Source of the DNA: Candidatus Thiosymbion sp.
Lineage (GTDB): Bacteria; Pseudomonadota; Gammaproteobacteria; Chromatiales; Chromatiaceae
DNA length: 64,000 nucleotides
Direction: 5' to 3'
Assembly (NCBI GenBank): GCA_018435665.1
Contig: JAHDND010000004.1
Location: 1-64,000, forward strand
The translations under genes were made by a program, and so were the position numbers. The notes under the pieces were generated by a model. That model was not told the origin of the DNA. It saw only the letters and a list, made by a program, of their open reading frames with translations, and searched no databases. This document shows, one piece after another, positions 50,122-60,459 of the stretch (position 1 is the first letter of the stretch; each line of letters begins with the position of its first letter).

Positions 50122-50358
50122 CTAACGTATGGGTGGTGGCAGCGGTTCGGGGCCGGGGATCTCGGGTGGGGCGGCTGTGGGCGTAGCCGCCGGTTCGGCC
50201 TTGCTCTTGTCCTTGCCAGCGGCTTTACCCGCTGCAGGTTGAGAGGCCTGATCATCAGGCAGGTAGAGCGGGCCTTTCTGTCCGCAGGCGGCCATCATTT
50301 GGCCGATGCCCAGAATGATGACGATGACGATGAAGAGTTGGCGGCCCCAACAAAGCAT
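50122..50358 (-). CDS. lptM: LptM-family small lipoprotein (YifL)
   Basis: A 78-residue lipoprotein with a hydrophobic N-terminus, the lipobox MAAC (Cys25), and the family signature CGQKGPLYLPDD. The rest is Pro/Ala-rich. LptM promotes oxidative maturation of the LPS translocon LptDE in Escherichia coli. It precedes lysA by 180 bases, the usual neighbour. The start at 50358 fits a normal signal peptide. Confidence 0.85.
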   Translation of the reverse strand: MLCWGRQLFIVIVIILGIGQMMAACGQKGPLYLPDDQASQPAAGKAAGKDKSKAEPAATPTAAPPEIPGPEPLPPPIR

Positions 50359-50553
50359 GGCTGGCGGTTCCGGCGGTCAGAGGGGTAGGAAGGCGGCGCT
50401 GCGGGTCAGGGGGAGCGGCGGGTCAGGTCTTCGCTCTTCAGGTGATATCGCTAAGGCGCTTCGGTATTCGGTTGGGCAAGAAAGGTCAGTTTGCGGTCAG
50501 GCACAGAAGGGTCAGAGTCGGAGGGCGGCTGGAGATCCGCATCCGCCATCAGG

Positions 50554-50979
50554 TCAGGAAGTATCCGACTGCCGGGGCGGCGGAACTGACCGGGCGTTGC
50601 CCGTCTTGCGGGCCTGTTTGACGGCGGCCAGGTCCGGGGCCTCCCGACGCTTGTCGAGGAGGTGGTAAAGGCTGAGGAGGGGATGACGCCACAGCATGCG
50701 GGGGCCGGCATAGCGCATCACCACCTTGACCCGCTCCCGTTGGGTGGCGCTATAGCAATGGACCTGGCACAGATTACAGGCCGGTTTGTCCTCGCCAAAG
50801 GGGCAATTGGCCAGGCGCTGGTCGGCGTAACCCAGCAACTGGGCGCAGTCGTCGCAGATCCGCCCCCGATGGCCGTGGTGATCCCGGCAGTAGATGGCCA
50901 TCATCGCTGCCATGGTCCTTCGTTCCCGGGCCAGGCGCTTGCCGGGGGGTGGGGGGGGAAGGGGGACCGTGGTCGTCAT
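50554..50979 (-). CDS. nitrous-oxide-stimulated promoter family protein (YgbA-like)
   Basis: A 141-residue cytoplasmic protein with the YgbA/PF11756 pattern: RERRTMAAMMAIYCRDHHG, CDDCAQLLGYADQRL, NCPFGEDKPACNLCQVHCY and VKVVMRYAGPRMLWRHP. Six or more cysteines probably bind a metal. In enterobacteria ygbA is in the NsrR regulon and helps recovery from nitrosative stress. Its ATG overlaps the stop of the SPOR-domain gene by four bases (ATGA). Confidence 0.85.
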   Translation of the reverse strand: MTTTVPLPPPPPGKRLARERRTMAAMMAIYCRDHHGHRGRICDDCAQLLGYADQRLANCPFGEDKPACNLCQVHCYSATQRERVKVVMRYAGPRMLWRHPLLSLYHLLDKRREAPDLAAVKQARKTGNARSVPPPRQSDTS

Positions 50980-52319
50980 GGGGCGCGATCCAGGACCTGG
51001 AGTCGGTCGGCGGCCTTGAGCGGGCGGACGAGCGGCTGGAGGGCGGTTAGCTCCGCCGGCAAGGCGGCCTTGGCGGCAGCGGCGGCGGCGGCATCTGGGT
51101 AGAGGCCGAAGAAGACCGCATACCAGGGCCGCCCCCCCCGGCTCTCGGTGCGGTAGTAGACCCGCGACGGCAGGTCCGTCCGCTGGGCGAAGCGCCGGAC
51201 GGCTTCCAGGTCACGAAAGCTGATGAGTTGTAGGGCCTGCTGGGGTTCCGCCAGCACCAGAGCGCTCTCGCCGGGTACTGTGCCTGACCCGGAATCCGTC
51301 GCGGTCTGGGCCTCGCCGATGGCGGCGAGGCCAGGCGCGGAGGAGGGGCCAGCGGGGGGGCTGGCGGCGGTCGGTGGCTGGCCCTGGGTCTGGTCGCCGG
51401 GGGTGGCCGCTGTAGGCTGATTCCCGGCCTCCTTCGTGGCCGTGGCGGCGGCTTGCGCCGCGCTGCCAGGTGCGTCGACACTTCCGGCGGCTTTGGTCGC
51501 CGCCGGTTCGGCAGGGGATTCCTCGGGGGCGAAAGACTTCTGCTCCAGGGGGAGATTGGCGGAGGCCAGGATAGTGGCCAGGCTGTCGCGCAGGAGCAGC
51601 ATGTCCTTGCCCAGCCGTTCCTGGGCCTTCTGGAGGTCTTCGACCTTCTTCGCCAGATCCGTGCCGGCGGTCTTGAGCGCCTCGACCTCATCGTTCCGCG
51701 CCACGGGTTCCGCCGTCGGCTCGGTCTTGCTGGCCAGGGTCTCTTCCAGCCCTTTGAGGCGAGTGGCGAGATCGTTTACCCCGGACTGACGGGCCACGAC
51801 TGTTTCCTCCAGATCGCCGGACAGACGGGTCACCGCCTCGTCCAGTTGTCCCAGCCGCTTGTCGAGGGGCGCGGTATCGATTTCCGACAGGCGGGCCACC
51901 GCCTCCTGGATGCCACTCAGTTGGCCGCTGATCTCCGCCTTGTTGGCATCGGCCTGGAAATAGCTGAAGACCATGGCGCCGACCGCCAGTAGCAGGGCGA
52001 GGAGGACGAACAGGGTCGAGGCCAGGCCGCGACGGCGCAGGTCGTCGTCAAACTCATCCCGCTGGGCATCCAGGGCACGTCGGACCTCGATGCCGGTCCG
52101 GCGACGGTCGTCATCGACATCGGCGATCCGGCCGATGAGGGCGACCTCGGTATCCCGTAGTTTGCTGGCCAGGGTCTCCAGGGTAAGGTGGATAGACGCC
52201 AGGCGCTCGTCCACACCCGGCGCCGTGGTGTCTGACGCTGGGATTACCGGCGGGCCGTCTGGGGTGGTCGGGACGGGTTCCGCAGGGTTGCGAGGGGCTG
52301 CGGCAGGTACTGGTTCCAT
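50976..52319 (-). CDS. SPOR-domain membrane protein with coiled coil
   Basis: A 447-residue protein with a cytoplasmic N-terminal region (1-95), one membrane helix (about 98-120, LASTLFVLLALLLAVGAMVF), and a long periplasmic coiled coil (125-265). An Ala/Thr/Pro-rich spacer (265-360) and a C-terminal SPOR-like domain (ALQLISFRDLEAVRRFAQRT, WYAVFFGLYPDAAAA in part) follow. SPOR domains bind denuded peptidoglycan at the division septum. It is probably an envelope or cell-division factor and is co-transcribed with the YgbA-like gene. Confidence 0.75.
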   Translation of the reverse strand: MEPVPAAAPRNPAEPVPTTPDGPPVIPASDTTAPGVDERLASIHLTLETLASKLRDTEVALIGRIADVDDDRRRTGIEVRRALDAQRDEFDDDLRRRGLASTLFVLLALLLAVGAMVFSYFQADANKAEISGQLSGIQEAVARLSEIDTAPLDKRLGQLDEAVTRLSGDLEETVVARQSGVNDLATRLKGLEETLASKTEPTAEPVARNDEVEALKTAGTDLAKKVEDLQKAQERLGKDMLLLRDSLATILASANLPLEQKSFAPEESPAEPAATKAAGSVDAPGSAAQAAATATKEAGNQPTAATPGDQTQGQPPTAASPPAGPSSAPGLAAIGEAQTATDSGSGTVPGESALVLAEPQQALQLISFRDLEAVRRFAQRTDLPSRVYYRTESRGGRPWYAVFFGLYPDAAAAAAAKAALPAELTALQPLVRPLKAADRLQVLDRAP

Positions 52320-52509
52320 GGGGTGGCGGCTCCCGATGCTCTAAATGGGCGGTAGCGGCTAGGCCATAACGCCAAGGTTGGCGGCGGTGGTTCGATCGTG
52401 CCAGGGTGGCTGGTTTGTCGGCGGGTGCCAGCTCGTTAAATGACAATGATCTCCCAGGCGGGGCGGGATTCCAAGTGGAAACCGCGCCCTGGCGGGGGGC
52501 AGGCAATTT

Positions 52510-52839
52510 TTAGCTTTCCCACATCACATTCTTCCCCCGTGCCGCCGCCGCGGCCAGCAGATCGATGAGGGGCAGCGCCCGGTTGGCCAGGCTCACGTGG
52601 CGACCCGCCTCCTCGTCACCCGGGGCCTGGTGGCCGCCGGCCCGGGGCGCCGGGTCCAGGGTATCTTGGGGGTGCTCTGCCACCGCGGCCTTGAGCCGCG
52701 CGAGGGCGACAGGGATGTCCTCCGCCAGCAGGGCGCCAGGCACCCGGCCGCTTTGGCCCATGAGCTTGAGCAAGGTCAGCGCCACGTCGCCGAACATGAT
52801 GATGTCGGCATGGGCCTCGGTTTTGAAGGTGACCAGCAT
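52510..52839 (-). CDS. DUF1840 family protein
   Basis: A 109-residue cytoplasmic protein that matches DUF1840: MLVTFKTEAHADIIMFGDVA at the start, LLKLMGQSGRVPGALLAEDI, and a Pro/Gly-rich spacer before RALPLIDLLAAAAARGKNVMWE at the end (quoted in part). Function is unknown. It is preceded by a 264-base divergent region shared with the secreted cysteine-rich protein gene. Confidence 0.85.
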   Translation of the reverse strand: MLVTFKTEAHADIIMFGDVALTLLKLMGQSGRVPGALLAEDIPVALARLKAAVAEHPQDTLDPAPRAGGHQAPGDEEAGRHVSLANRALPLIDLLAAAAARGKNVMWES

Positions 52840-53103
52840 CTAAATTTCCTCGTCACGAGTTACGGGCCACCGGTTGGCCCCCGGAGAAGCAGTTCGTCGC
52901 CATGGGACGCTCAGCCTCATTATCCGTTACTTGACCGCCAGGGGTGTAGAACCCCGAACGGGGTCTGGCAATGGTATAGAATCCCCCTCTGATCAATCTC
53001 AGCCCTGGCCAGGCACCCAGCCACCGCCGGTTGCAACCCCGGGGCACCGACGCCTAGCCGATGCCTTGACGCCTGGTCGACGCGCTAATCAACGGAGCCG
53101 CTG

Positions 53104-54675
53104 ATGAAGAAGACCCATGCCCTCCGGTCCGCTCTCGGGGCCCTGGGCCTCCTGCTTGGCCTGGCCGGATTTACTGGCCTGACCTGGGCGGACATCCCCG
53201 CCACGCCCCTCATGACCCTTTACAAGTTCAACGGCCCCCGGGCCATGCCCTACTATGACGTGGACGACTTCGTCCGCCGCGGTCCCAAGTCACCGGCGGG
53301 GCAACTGACCCAGGGCAGTACCATCATCCCCTGCCTGGTCATCCGCGCCGGCCAGCCGCTGACGGACGCCAGCGGTACCCCTTATGTCGGCTTCGAGATC
53401 GTCGTCGATGCTGCCAAGGCCGGCCCGGAGGCGACCGAGCGCTTCAAGCAGGCCCTCGCCAAACGGCAGGGGCTCCGGGTGGAAAACCACCACTGTCCCC
53501 CGGGCGTCGAGCGGGTCATCAACGTCCGCGATCTCTACGCCATGACCAAGGCCCCGGCCTTCGATCCGCCCCAGGGGGGTAAGGGTGCCGCCAGGGGCGG
53601 TCAGGGCGATGGTGCTAGTAGCCTTGACCGCCTGGTGCGGGATTTCCACAACTCGCCCTATTGCGCCCAGGTCAACGAGGAACTGGTCGGTCGCCGGTCG
53701 GCCCTGGAGAAGGCCTGGGAGCGTTACCAGGCCGCCAACCCGAGCCGGGCCTCCGCGACCGAACTCAAGCGAGCCATGCACCTGGACTATGTCATGCGCA
53801 CCGCCCTCTTCGAGGCCCACCTGGGCCGGGGCTGCAACGCCTACGGGGCCTGTGAGCGCAACATCATCGCCCTGTCCCTGCGCAACCGCGTCATCGGCCA
53901 GTGCCGTCGGGACCAGGGCTGCCGTTACCCGGGAGACTTCCAGGGCGCCGCCTCCTCCGTCTCCCAGTACAACATCTGGGACGAGTTCCTTACCCAGGTC
54001 TCCGGCCTCACCTCCTGCTATCTGCGCGATGACCTCGGCAGCGCCGGCACGGCCCGCAGCGGCCCCTACTATGACAAGCTCCAGGCCATGCACGCGCAGA
54101 GTCTGGCGGATTTCGAGCGCATCCTCTTTGGCGATGAACAGGACCTGCGTGACCTCTTCCCGGGAAACTCCCTGGCGGACTTACAGGGCCTGCGCAACTA
54201 CTACCACGCCCCGGCCATGGGCAAGTGCTTTCCCGAGCATCCGGGGGCGGAGTACATGACCGGCGCCGTCGCCCGCAAGGGGGACGATTTCGCCCTCATC
54301 GCCAATACCCGCGTCCAGGTGGAGAACAAGGTCGGGGACTCCTATCGCTTCCGCGAGTTCCTGGTCACCGAGGACGAGGATGCCGATCGCATCCGTCTGG
54401 AGGACAACTATCCGGGCTTCCTCCTTGATGCCCGCAAGGTCAGTGGCAAGCCTCCAGCCGCCTGCCCCCCCTATGGCATCCCCGCCGGTTGCCGTCAGGG
54501 CAAGGTCGGGCGCTACCGCAAGGTCCCCTCCTGGCTGGCCGAGGGCAAGCCCCTGGAACTCAAGTGCCAGATCCAGGACCGGGGGGAGGGCTGCCAGTCC
54601 ACCCCAAGCCCTAAGACCGTCAGCGTCGGGGGCGTCTGCGACACCCAGATGCGGCCCGTGGCGCACGTCAACTGA
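53104..54675 (+). CDS. secreted cysteine-rich protein, function unknown
   Basis: A 523-residue protein with a signal peptide (residues 1-29, hydrophobic core LGALGLLLGLAGFTGL). The mature part holds 14 cysteines, an even number consistent with disulfides: for example RGCNAYGACERN, GQCRRDQGCRYP, and a C-terminal group (CPPYG, GCRQG, LKCQIQ, GCQS, VCDT). I recognise no catalytic domain. The codon use is like the neighbours. It begins a run with three further plus-strand genes, including a FAD oxidoreductase. A hairpin (ACCCC-GAAC-GGGGT) and a TATAGA box occur upstream. Confidence 0.7.
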   Translation: MKKTHALRSALGALGLLLGLAGFTGLTWADIPATPLMTLYKFNGPRAMPYYDVDDFVRRGPKSPAGQLTQGSTIIPCLVIRAGQPLTDASGTPYVGFEIVVDAAKAGPEATERFKQALAKRQGLRVENHHCPPGVERVINVRDLYAMTKAPAFDPPQGGKGAARGGQGDGASSLDRLVRDFHNSPYCAQVNEELVGRRSALEKAWERYQAANPSRASATELKRAMHLDYVMRTALFEAHLGRGCNAYGACERNIIALSLRNRVIGQCRRDQGCRYPGDFQGAASSVSQYNIWDEFLTQVSGLTSCYLRDDLGSAGTARSGPYYDKLQAMHAQSLADFERILFGDEQDLRDLFPGNSLADLQGLRNYYHAPAMGKCFPEHPGAEYMTGAVARKGDDFALIANTRVQVENKVGDSYRFREFLVTEDEDADRIRLEDNYPGFLLDARKVSGKPPAACPPYGIPAGCRQGKVGRYRKVPSWLAEGKPLELKCQIQDRGEGCQSTPSPKTVSVGGVCDTQMRPVAHVN

Positions 54676-54695
54676 GTCCCGGAGGCGGCGGCGGC

Positions 54696-55424
54696 TTGAG
54701 CTACGACATCCTCTTTGCCGGCGAACTTGCCCCCGGGGCGGATCAGGCCCAGGTGCGGGCCAGGCTTCAGGGGCTGTTCCGACTCTCGGATGAGGCGGCG
54801 GCCCGTCTGTTCAGCGGCCAGCCGCTGGCACTGAAACGGGGTCTCGAACAGGCCCAGGCGGAGCGGCTGCGCCAGGCCTTTCTGGCGGCCGGGGCGATGG
54901 CGCGGCTGGTCGAGCAGCCGGCTTCTTCCTTGACCGCCGCGGTCGCTCTCCGGCCGGAGCGGGATGGCTCGGGCAGGCATTCCGGTGCTTCAGCGGTCAC
55001 GCCGGCCAGCGGGTCGGGAGCTGCTGAGGTCACGTCGGCCAGCGGGTCGGGAACTGCTGAGTTCGCGCTGCCCAGCGGGTCGATTACTGCGCAGGTCGCG
55101 CCGGCAAGCGCGCTGGCGGCCAACCCTTTGGCTAGCCCCGATTCACCGGCATCGCTCTCTGCCAGTTCCACATCGCTCTCCTCCCCACCCATCCCGTCCT
55201 CTAGCCCTCCTCAAGGGGTCAACTGGTCGCTGGCAGCGGTGGATGACCGGCCACTGGAGCCGGCCCCCGACCATCCTCCCCCGGCCGTCGACATCAGCCG
55301 CCTGCACCTCGTCACTGGCCAGGACTGGAGCCTGGCGGATTGCGACCGGCCGTCGCTCCCGTCGGCGGTGCCCGATATCAGTCACCTGCGCATCCTGGAG
55401 CAGGAAACGGAGTTGAGTTCATGA
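54696..55424 (+). CDS. hypothetical protein with N-terminal YDILFxGxLAPG module
   Basis: A 242-residue protein beginning at TTG, with GGAGG nine bases upstream. Residues 1-70 form a small alpha/beta module (SYDILFAGELAPGADQAQVR, ARLFSGQPLALKRGLEQAQAERLRQAF in part) that I recall at the N-terminus of other gammaproteobacterial hypothetical proteins. The middle is low complexity with 11-residue repeats. The C-terminal 60 residues are Asp/Pro-rich and contain two similar ISxLHLV / ISHLRIL motifs. No signal peptide. Its stop overlaps the FAD oxidoreductase start (ATGA). Confidence 0.6.
   Translation: MSYDILFAGELAPGADQAQVRARLQGLFRLSDEAAARLFSGQPLALKRGLEQAQAERLRQAFLAAGAMARLVEQPASSLTAAVALRPERDGSGRHSGASAVTPASGSGAAEVTSASGSGTAEFALPSGSITAQVAPASALAANPLASPDSPASLSASSTSLSSPPIPSSSPPQGVNWSLAAVDDRPLEPAPDHPPPAVDISRLHLVTGQDWSLADCDRPSLPSAVPDISHLRILEQETELSS
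54996..55094. repeat. 33-bp tandem repeats in the hypothetical gene
   Basis: Three 33-base units (54996-55028, 55029-55061, 55062-55094) share CAGCGGGTCG and encode 11-residue units VTPASGSGAAE, VTSASGSGTAE and FALPSGSITAQ. The third unit is the most diverged. Confidence 0.75.
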
Positions 55425-56689
55425 GCGAACGTTTCGAGCATATCGTCATTGGTGGCGGTATCAGCGGCCTGGGGCTGGCCTATTACGCGGCCCGCCGCGG
55501 GGTTCCCACCCTGGTGCTAGAGGCCCAGGGGCGGGTCGGCGGCTGCCTCCATAGCCCGACCTTCCCCGGTTGCGGTGATTTCTGGGTCGAGGCGGGGGGC
55601 CATACGGGCTTTAACAGCTACGGCCACCTGCTGGATATCCTCGGCGACCTGGGGATGATGCCGCGCCTCACCCCCAAGGCGAAGGTGAGCTATGCCCTCT
55701 GGCGGGGGGGGCAGCGCCACCGGATTCTCTCCGCCCTGCATCCCCTGGAACTGCTGCTCTCCTTGCCGCGCCTGTTCTCGGCCAGGGCCAGGAAGGCCAG
55801 CCTGAGCGTGCGTGACTATTACGGCCCCGGGCTGGGGGCGAAGAATTACCGGGACCTGTTTGGTCCGGCCTTCAGCGCGGTCATCTGCCAGCCGGCGGAT
55901 GAGTACCCGGCGGATCTGCTCTTCCGCCGCAAGCCCCGGCGCAAGGAGGTGTTGCGGGCCTTCACGCTTCCCGGCGGCCTGGGTGAGATCCCCCTGGCCC
56001 TCGCCCGGCAGCCCGGCGTGGAGGTGCGTACCGGGCAGGACCTGGTCGGGGTCCAATGGGATGGTAAGGACTTCCGGCTGCTGCTAGCCGATGGGGGCGA
56101 GTTGCGGGCCGGGACCCTGAGCCTGGCGACCCCGCCGGACGTCGCCGCGCGCCTGCTGGGTCCCCAGGCGTTGGCGGCCCATCCCCCGGCGGTGCCGGCC
56201 CTGACCCAGGAGGGCCTGGCGGCCATCGCCGGGATCGGCATGAGCGAGGTCGAGACCCTGGTGGCGTGCGTCCCCGCCATGGCCTTGGGACACCTCCCGC
56301 CCACCGCCGGGCTCATTGCCGTGGACGATGCCTTCAACGCCATGGTGGCGCGGGACTATCTGGCCGATCCCGCCTATCGTGGTTTCAGCTTCCACTTCCG
56401 GCCTGGCGCCCTGGACGCCGCGGGCCAGATGGACCGCGCCTGCGCCGCCCTGGGAATCGAGCCGCATCAGGTCGCCGGTCAGTTCCCGGTCCACAATCGT
56501 CTGCCGGCCCTACGCGTCGGCCATGGCGATCGGGTGGCGCGCCTGGATGCCGCCCTGGCCGGTACCCGGCTGGCCATCACCGGCAACTGGTTCCAGGGTG
56601 TCTCCATCGAGGATTGCCTGACCCGGAGTCAAGAAGAGTGTGATCGCCTCTTCCCTACCCCGACTCCCGACAAGGTGGTGGCCCCTTAA
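55421..56689 (+). CDS. FAD-dependent amine/protoporphyrinogen oxidase-like protein
   Basis: A 422-residue flavoprotein of the amine-oxidase/HemY fold. The N-terminal FAD-binding motif IVIGGGISGLGLAYYAARRG at residues 9-28 (GxGxxG) is followed by EAQGRVGGCLHS. The C-terminus has LAITGNWFQGVSIEDCL, the second FAD-contact region. It is about 40 residues shorter than typical HemY. It may oxidise protoporphyrinogen or another tetrapyrrole or amine; the substrate is not clear. The ATG overlaps the previous stop by four bases. Confidence 0.78.
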   Translation: MSERFEHIVIGGGISGLGLAYYAARRGVPTLVLEAQGRVGGCLHSPTFPGCGDFWVEAGGHTGFNSYGHLLDILGDLGMMPRLTPKAKVSYALWRGGQRHRILSALHPLELLLSLPRLFSARARKASLSVRDYYGPGLGAKNYRDLFGPAFSAVICQPADEYPADLLFRRKPRRKEVLRAFTLPGGLGEIPLALARQPGVEVRTGQDLVGVQWDGKDFRLLLADGGELRAGTLSLATPPDVAARLLGPQALAAHPPAVPALTQEGLAAIAGIGMSEVETLVACVPAMALGHLPPTAGLIAVDDAFNAMVARDYLADPAYRGFSFHFRPGALDAAGQMDRACAALGIEPHQVAGQFPVHNRLPALRVGHGDRVARLDAALAGTRLAITGNWFQGVSIEDCLTRSQEECDRLFPTPTPDKVVAP

Positions 56690-56736
56690 GGCAATCTCAG
56701 TGAATGGCCGAAGATGACTGTCAGGAGGAATTCGCC

Positions 56737-57219
56737 GTGGGTAAAGTGATGTTGGCTGCCGGTCTGATCGCCGGTCTGTGGGTCAGCGCGGCTGGGGCTG
56801 ACGAGGTGATCGGCAGCGTCAGCACCCGCTTCAAGGTGTTGGGCCCCAACGACAAGGTGGTGATCGAGGTCTTCGATGACGAGGACGTGCCGGGGGTGGC
56901 CTGCTATCTCAGTCGGGCCAAGACCGGGGGGATCTCCGGGGCCGTGGGGGTGGCGGAAGATACCTCGGATGCCTCCATCGCCTGTCGCCAGATCGGGCCC
57001 ATCAAGTTGAGCGAGGAGATCCGCTCCGGCAAGCGGGACGGGGACGAGGTCTTCAAGAAGCGCACATCACTGATCTTCAAGTCCATGCAGGTGGTGCGCT
57101 TCTTCGATCCCAAGCGCCAGGTGCTGGTCTACCTGACCTATAGCGATCGCATCATCGAGGGGTCGCCCAAGAACAGCATCTCCGTGGTGCCACTCCAGCC
57201 GTGGCCCGGGACGCCCTAG
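56737..57219 (+). CDS. creA: CreA family periplasmic protein
   Basis: A 160-residue periplasmic protein matching CreA: signal peptide ([19 protein letters not shown]), then [20 protein letters not shown], the [19 protein letters not shown] block and a second conserved Cys (SIACRQIG). Function is unknown. A GTG at 56737 is chosen because AGGAGG lies nine bases upstream; an ATG 33 bases earlier lacks one. Its stop overlaps the convergent proB gene by four bases. Confidence 0.85.
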   Translation: MGKVMLAAGLIAGLWVSAAGADEVIGSVSTRFKVLGPNDKVVIEVFDDEDVPGVACYLSRAKTGGISGAVGVAEDTSDASIACRQIGPIKLSEEIRSGKRDGDEVFKKRTSLIFKSMQVVRFFDPKRQVLVYLTYSDRIIEGSPKNSISVVPLQPWPGTP

Positions 57220-58340
57220 ACCAGGACCAGGTTGTCCCGGTGGATCAGCTCGGCCTCGTTCAGATAGCCGAGGATGGTCGCGAATTTTGAGCTGGGCTGA
57301 CCCGCGATGCGCGCCGTCTCTTGGGCGTCGTAGTTGACCAGGCCGCGGGCGACCTCCCGGCCCTCCGGGTCCAGGCAGGCCACCACCTCTCCCCGTTCGA
57401 AGGCCCCCTTGACGGCGGTGACCCCCACCGCCAGTAGGCTGGTCCCCTGGGTGCGCAGGGCCTTGACCGCCCCGGCGTCCAGGGTCAGGCGACCTCGCAC
57501 CACCAGGTGGCCCGCCAGCCATTGTTTGCGCGCCGCCTGGGCCTCCTGGACCGGGGTCAGCAGGGTGCCGACCGATTCCCCGGTCCGCAGGCGGGTGAGG
57601 ACGCCCTGGCCCCGACCGGGGGCGATGACCGTGGGGGTGCCGGAGCGCGCCGCCAGACGCGCCGCTCGCACCTTGGTGACCATGCCCCCCAGGCCCAGGC
57701 CGCTGGCGCTGCCGCCGGCCACGGCGTCCAGCAGGGGATTGTCCACCCGGGTCTCGGGGATGAGGCTGGCCTCGGCGGAGAAGCGGGGATCGCGGTCGAA
57801 GAGACCATCCTGATCGGTGAGCAGGACCAGCAGGTCGGCCTCGATGAGGTTGGCCACCAGGGCCGCTAGGGTGTCGTTGTCGCCGAAGCGTAGTTCGTCC
57901 GTGGCGACGGTGTCGTTCTCGTTGATGACCGGGATGACTCCCAGGGTCAGCAGGGTGCGGAGGGTGGTGCGGGCGTTGAGGTAGCGGTTGCGATCCACCA
58001 GATCGTCGCGGGTCAGCAGGACCTGGGCCGTGCGCAGGCCGCGCTGACCGAAGCCGTCCTCGTAAGCGCGGATCAGCCCCATCTGGCCGATGGCGGCGGC
58101 GGCCTGGAGTTCGTGCAGGGTCTGGGGTCGGCGCTTCCAGCCCATGCGGGCCATGCCCTCGGCGACGGCGCCGGAGGAGACCAGAACCAGGTCGGCGCCC
58201 GCCTGGCGCAAGGCGGTCATCTGGTCCAGCCAGGGGGCCAGGATCTCGCGGTTCAGGCCCTGGCCATCGCTTGTCAGCAGGGCGCTGCCGATCTTGATCA
58301 CCCAGCGGCGGGTGGCGGGCAATTGGTCACGCGTCATCAT
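57216..58340 (-). CDS. proB: glutamate 5-kinase
   Basis: First enzyme of proline biosynthesis, phosphorylating glutamate. The 374-residue protein has the amino-acid kinase domain ([56 protein letters not shown] in part) and a C-terminal PUA domain (about 275-374). Proline feedback inhibition is normal for this form. It follows obgE by 33 bases, the common rplU-rpmA-obgE-proB order. Confidence 0.96.
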   Translation of the reverse strand: MMTRDQLPATRRWVIKIGSALLTSDGQGLNREILAPWLDQMTALRQAGADLVLVSSGAVAEGMARMGWKRRPQTLHELQAAAAIGQMGLIRAYEDGFGQRGLRTAQVLLTRDDLVDRNRYLNARTTLRTLLTLGVIPVINENDTVATDELRFGDNDTLAALVANLIEADLLVLLTDQDGLFDRDPRFSAEASLIPETRVDNPLLDAVAGGSASGLGLGGMVTKVRAARLAARSGTPTVIAPGRGQGVLTRLRTGESVGTLLTPVQEAQAARKQWLAGHLVVRGRLTLDAGAVKALRTQGTSLLAVGVTAVKGAFERGEVVACLDPEGREVARGLVNYDAQETARIAGQPSSKFATILGYLNEAELIHRDNLVLV

Positions 58341-58373
58341 CGCGGTCAGTAACTCCAGTCGATCCTGGTTACA

Positions 58374-59465
<1,092 letters not shown>

Positions 59466-59515
59466 TCATGAGCGGGGAAAGGGGGCAGGGTGCGAACCCG
59501 TTGACCAGAAATGGA

Positions 59516-59541
59516 AAAGCCTCGCCGAGGGGCGAGGCTTT
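59516..59541 (-). terminator. terminator or attenuator between rpmA and obgE
   Basis: AAAGCCTCGCC and GGCGAGGCTTT form an 11-bp perfect stem around a 4-base loop, followed on the minus strand by T residues. It should reduce obgE-proB transcription relative to the ribosomal protein genes. Confidence 0.85.
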
Positions 59542-59567
59542 GTCCGGGCCACCCGGGTGGCGCGACC

Positions 59568-59825
59568 TCAGAGGGTGTCGACCATCACGTATTTGCGATT
59601 GTCGGGGCCCTTGACCTGGAAGCGCACGATGCCATCCGTCAGGGCAAAGAGGGTGTGATCACGGCCGCAGCCGACATTGTCGCCATTACGGAACTTGGTG
59701 CCGCGCTGGCGGATGATGATGCCCCCGGCGGTGATGCGCTGGCCACCGTAGACCTTGACGCCCAGCCGTTTGGATTCCGAGTCGCGGCCGTTGCGTGAAC
59801 TGCCGCCTGCCTTCTTATGTGCCAT
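59568..59825 (-). CDS. rpmA: 50S ribosomal protein L27
   Basis: An 85-residue basic protein starting [19 protein letters not shown] with VYGGQ, the universal L27 signature near the peptidyl-transferase centre. No N-terminal cleavage extension is present. It lies 13 bases after rplU. Confidence 0.97.
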   Translation of the reverse strand: MAHKKAGGSSRNGRDSESKRLGVKVYGGQRITAGGIIIRQRGTKFRNGDNVGCGRDHTLFALTDGIVRFQVKGPDNRKYVMVDTL

Positions 59826-59838
59826 GAGATGTGACTCC

Positions 59839-60153
59839 TCAGCCCGCGCTGATACCGGTAACTGCCAGCTCCGTGTAGGATTGGCGATGACCGGCCCGCT
59901 TCAGGTGGTGCTTACGCCGCCGGAACTTGACGATTCTGACCTTTTCGCCACGACCGTGGGCGATGACCTTGGCGGCGACCTTGCCGTCCGCCAGGTAGGG
60001 CGTGCCAACCTTGACCTGATCGCCATCGGCGACCATCAGTACCTTGTCGAGTTCGATGTCGGCGCCGGCCTCGACCGCCAACTTTTCGACCCTCAGGGTG
60101 TCGCCTTCGGCGACCCGGTACTGCTTGCCACCGGTATGAATAACCGCGTACAT
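59839..60153 (-). CDS. rplU: 50S ribosomal protein L21
   Basis: A 104-residue protein matching L21 ([18 protein letters not shown] at the start; [20 protein letters not shown] near the end, quoted in part). It binds 23S rRNA with L20. The ATG at 60153 has AAGGG eight bases upstream; the longer open frame adds 13 unconserved residues. First gene of rplU-rpmA. Confidence 0.97.
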   Translation of the reverse strand: MYAVIHTGGKQYRVAEGDTLRVEKLAVEAGADIELDKVLMVADGDQVKVGTPYLADGKVAAKVIAHGRGEKVRIVKFRRRKHHLKRAGHRQSYTELAVTGISAG

Positions 60154-60223
60154 GACTGTGCCCTTCCCAGCGATGACCAGTATCCGCCCCACGTGTCGAC
60201 GGGAGGCTAACCAAAGACCGGCG

Positions 60224-60253
60224 ATGATAGCGCCTGGGTTGACCGGCCGTCAA
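60224..60253 (-). promoter_or_regulatory. sigma70-type promoter for rplU-rpmA
   Basis: On the minus strand, TTGACG and TATCAT are separated by 18 bases. The -10 lies about 70 bases upstream of the rplU ATG. Both hexamers are close to consensus. Confidence 0.65.
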
Positions 60254-60392
60254 ACCGACCTTGCGCTGAATTCGTCGGGGAGCAAGCCCTTGCCTCTTCT
60301 TTCGACTTGGGGCGGCCGTCCCGGAGGCTCGTCCCGGCGGCCGCGCCTCGGCCCCGGGGCAGGAGCCTTGGCGTCATTGGCCAAGCTCCTCG

Positions 60393-60421
60393 TTGACAGG
60401 CACGGCGCAAATCCCTAGCAT
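60393..60421 (+). promoter_or_regulatory. sigma70-type promoter for ispB
   Basis: TTGACA (60393-60398) and TAGCAT (60416-60421) are separated by 17 bases. The -10 ends 38 bases before the ispB ATG. The -35 is a perfect consensus. Confidence 0.75.
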
Positions 60422-60459
60422 CCATCTAGTCTTTTGCCGTTAGCCGACTTCAGTCGAAA

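Noticed and set aside
60239-60253. TTGACCGGCCGTCAA as an FNR-like site
   Set aside because: The spacer is five bases, not four, and one arm is the -35 hexamer of the rplU promoter; anaerobic control of L21 is not expected.
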